From a bacterium (GTDB taxonomy: Bacteria; Armatimonadota; HRBIN16): a stretch of DNA of 6,430 nucleotides. The stretch covers positions 1-6,430 of the forward strand of contig JANWXG010000157.1 in assembly GCA_025057335.1 (NCBI GenBank). The letters run 5' to 3'. The translations under genes were made by a program, and so were the position numbers. The notes below the pieces were generated by a model, which did not search any database, had not been told where the DNA came from, and was given only the letters and a program-made list of their open reading frames with translations. Of this stretch, positions 6,237 through 6,430 are shown one piece after another (within the stretch, counting starts at the first letter, position 1; each line of letters begins with the position of its first letter).

Positions 6237-6430
6237 CTAGTGAAAGCGGTTGGAACCGATAAGCACCTTACGCAGGCTGGGGTTGGTTTCGATCTCCTCT
6301 AACACCCTGCCTGTACCAATCACCACACAGCTGAGCGGGTCGGGTGCCACGTGCACAGGCATCCCAGTCTCCTTGGAAATCAGGCAGTCCAGACCGCGCA
6401 GCAGCGCGCCGCCCCCTGCTAGCGTGATGC
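6237..6430 (-). CDS. mreB: Rod shape-determining protein MreB, C-terminal part (cut by the window edge)
   Basis: I translated this by hand on the minus strand, starting from the first full codon at 6426-6428. It gives 63 residues ending at a TAG (6237-6239). The opening ITLAGGGALLRGLD is the conserved C-terminal adenosine-binding region of the actin-like MreB fold. It is followed by KETGMPVHVAPDPLSCVVIGTGRVLEE, broken here only by the usual variation, and a tail ending in IGSNRFH. MreB polymerises on the inner face of the membrane and directs the wall-elongation complex. The remaining roughly four-fifths of the gene lies beyond the right edge. The very short gap to mreC and shared strand show the standard mreBCD order. 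Confidence 0.93.
   Translation of the reverse strand, partial: ITLAGGGALLRGLDCLISKETGMPVHVAPDPLSCVVIGTGRVLEEIETNPSLRKVLIGSNRFH

Noticed and set aside
1..6430. Mobile elements, CRISPR arrays, tRNA or rRNA genes
   Set aside because: No transposase or integrase product, no regularly spaced direct repeats, and no tRNA-like or rRNA-like sequence was seen.

Overview
This is a bacterial chromosomal segment, moderately GC-rich by eye, with compact gene packing and strong GGAGG-type Shine-Dalgarno sites in front of most genes. The genes are housekeeping (cell shape, glutamate metabolism) plus a sugar-type ABC importer pair and a PhyH-family oxygenase. Nothing suggests a phage, plasmid, insertion sequence or CRISPR. 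The phylum cannot be fixed from the sequence. The gene mix resembles environmental, possibly thermophilic, lineages such as Armatimonadota, but that is a guess.

Layout, left to right. Bases 1-67 hold a nested inverted repeat just beyond the end of the first gene. A minus-strand pair follows: a PhyH-family Fe(II)/2-oxoglutarate dioxygenase (364-1185) and, downstream of it, a small YgaP-like (DUF2892) membrane protein (68-304). A near-consensus sigma70 promoter (1226-1255, minus) drives the pair. After a divergent intergenic region, two plus-strand genes encode a lipoprotein sugar-binding protein of the RbsB type (1415-2440) and an RbsC-type permease (2529-3521). No ATPase gene accompanies them. 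The permease converges on a minus-strand block that reads, in transcription order, mreB (3' end only, 6237-6430), mreC (5383-6219), mreD (4895-5386) and a glutamate dehydrogenase (3599-4873).

How the genes work together. MreB, MreC and MreD form the scaffold that directs lateral cell-wall synthesis; mreC and mreD overlap by 4 bases (ATGA). The glutamate dehydrogenase starts 21 bases after the mreD stop and so probably shares the mre transcript, while pbp2 and rodA are not next to mreD. The binding protein and permease would form an importer for a sugar-like solute but must borrow an ATPase encoded elsewhere. Its substrate, and that of the divergent PhyH oxygenase, cannot be read from the sequence.

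I see no clearly new biological system. The points most worth a second look are the importer pair without an ATPase, the gdh gene attached to mreBCD, and the nested inverted repeat at the left edge.
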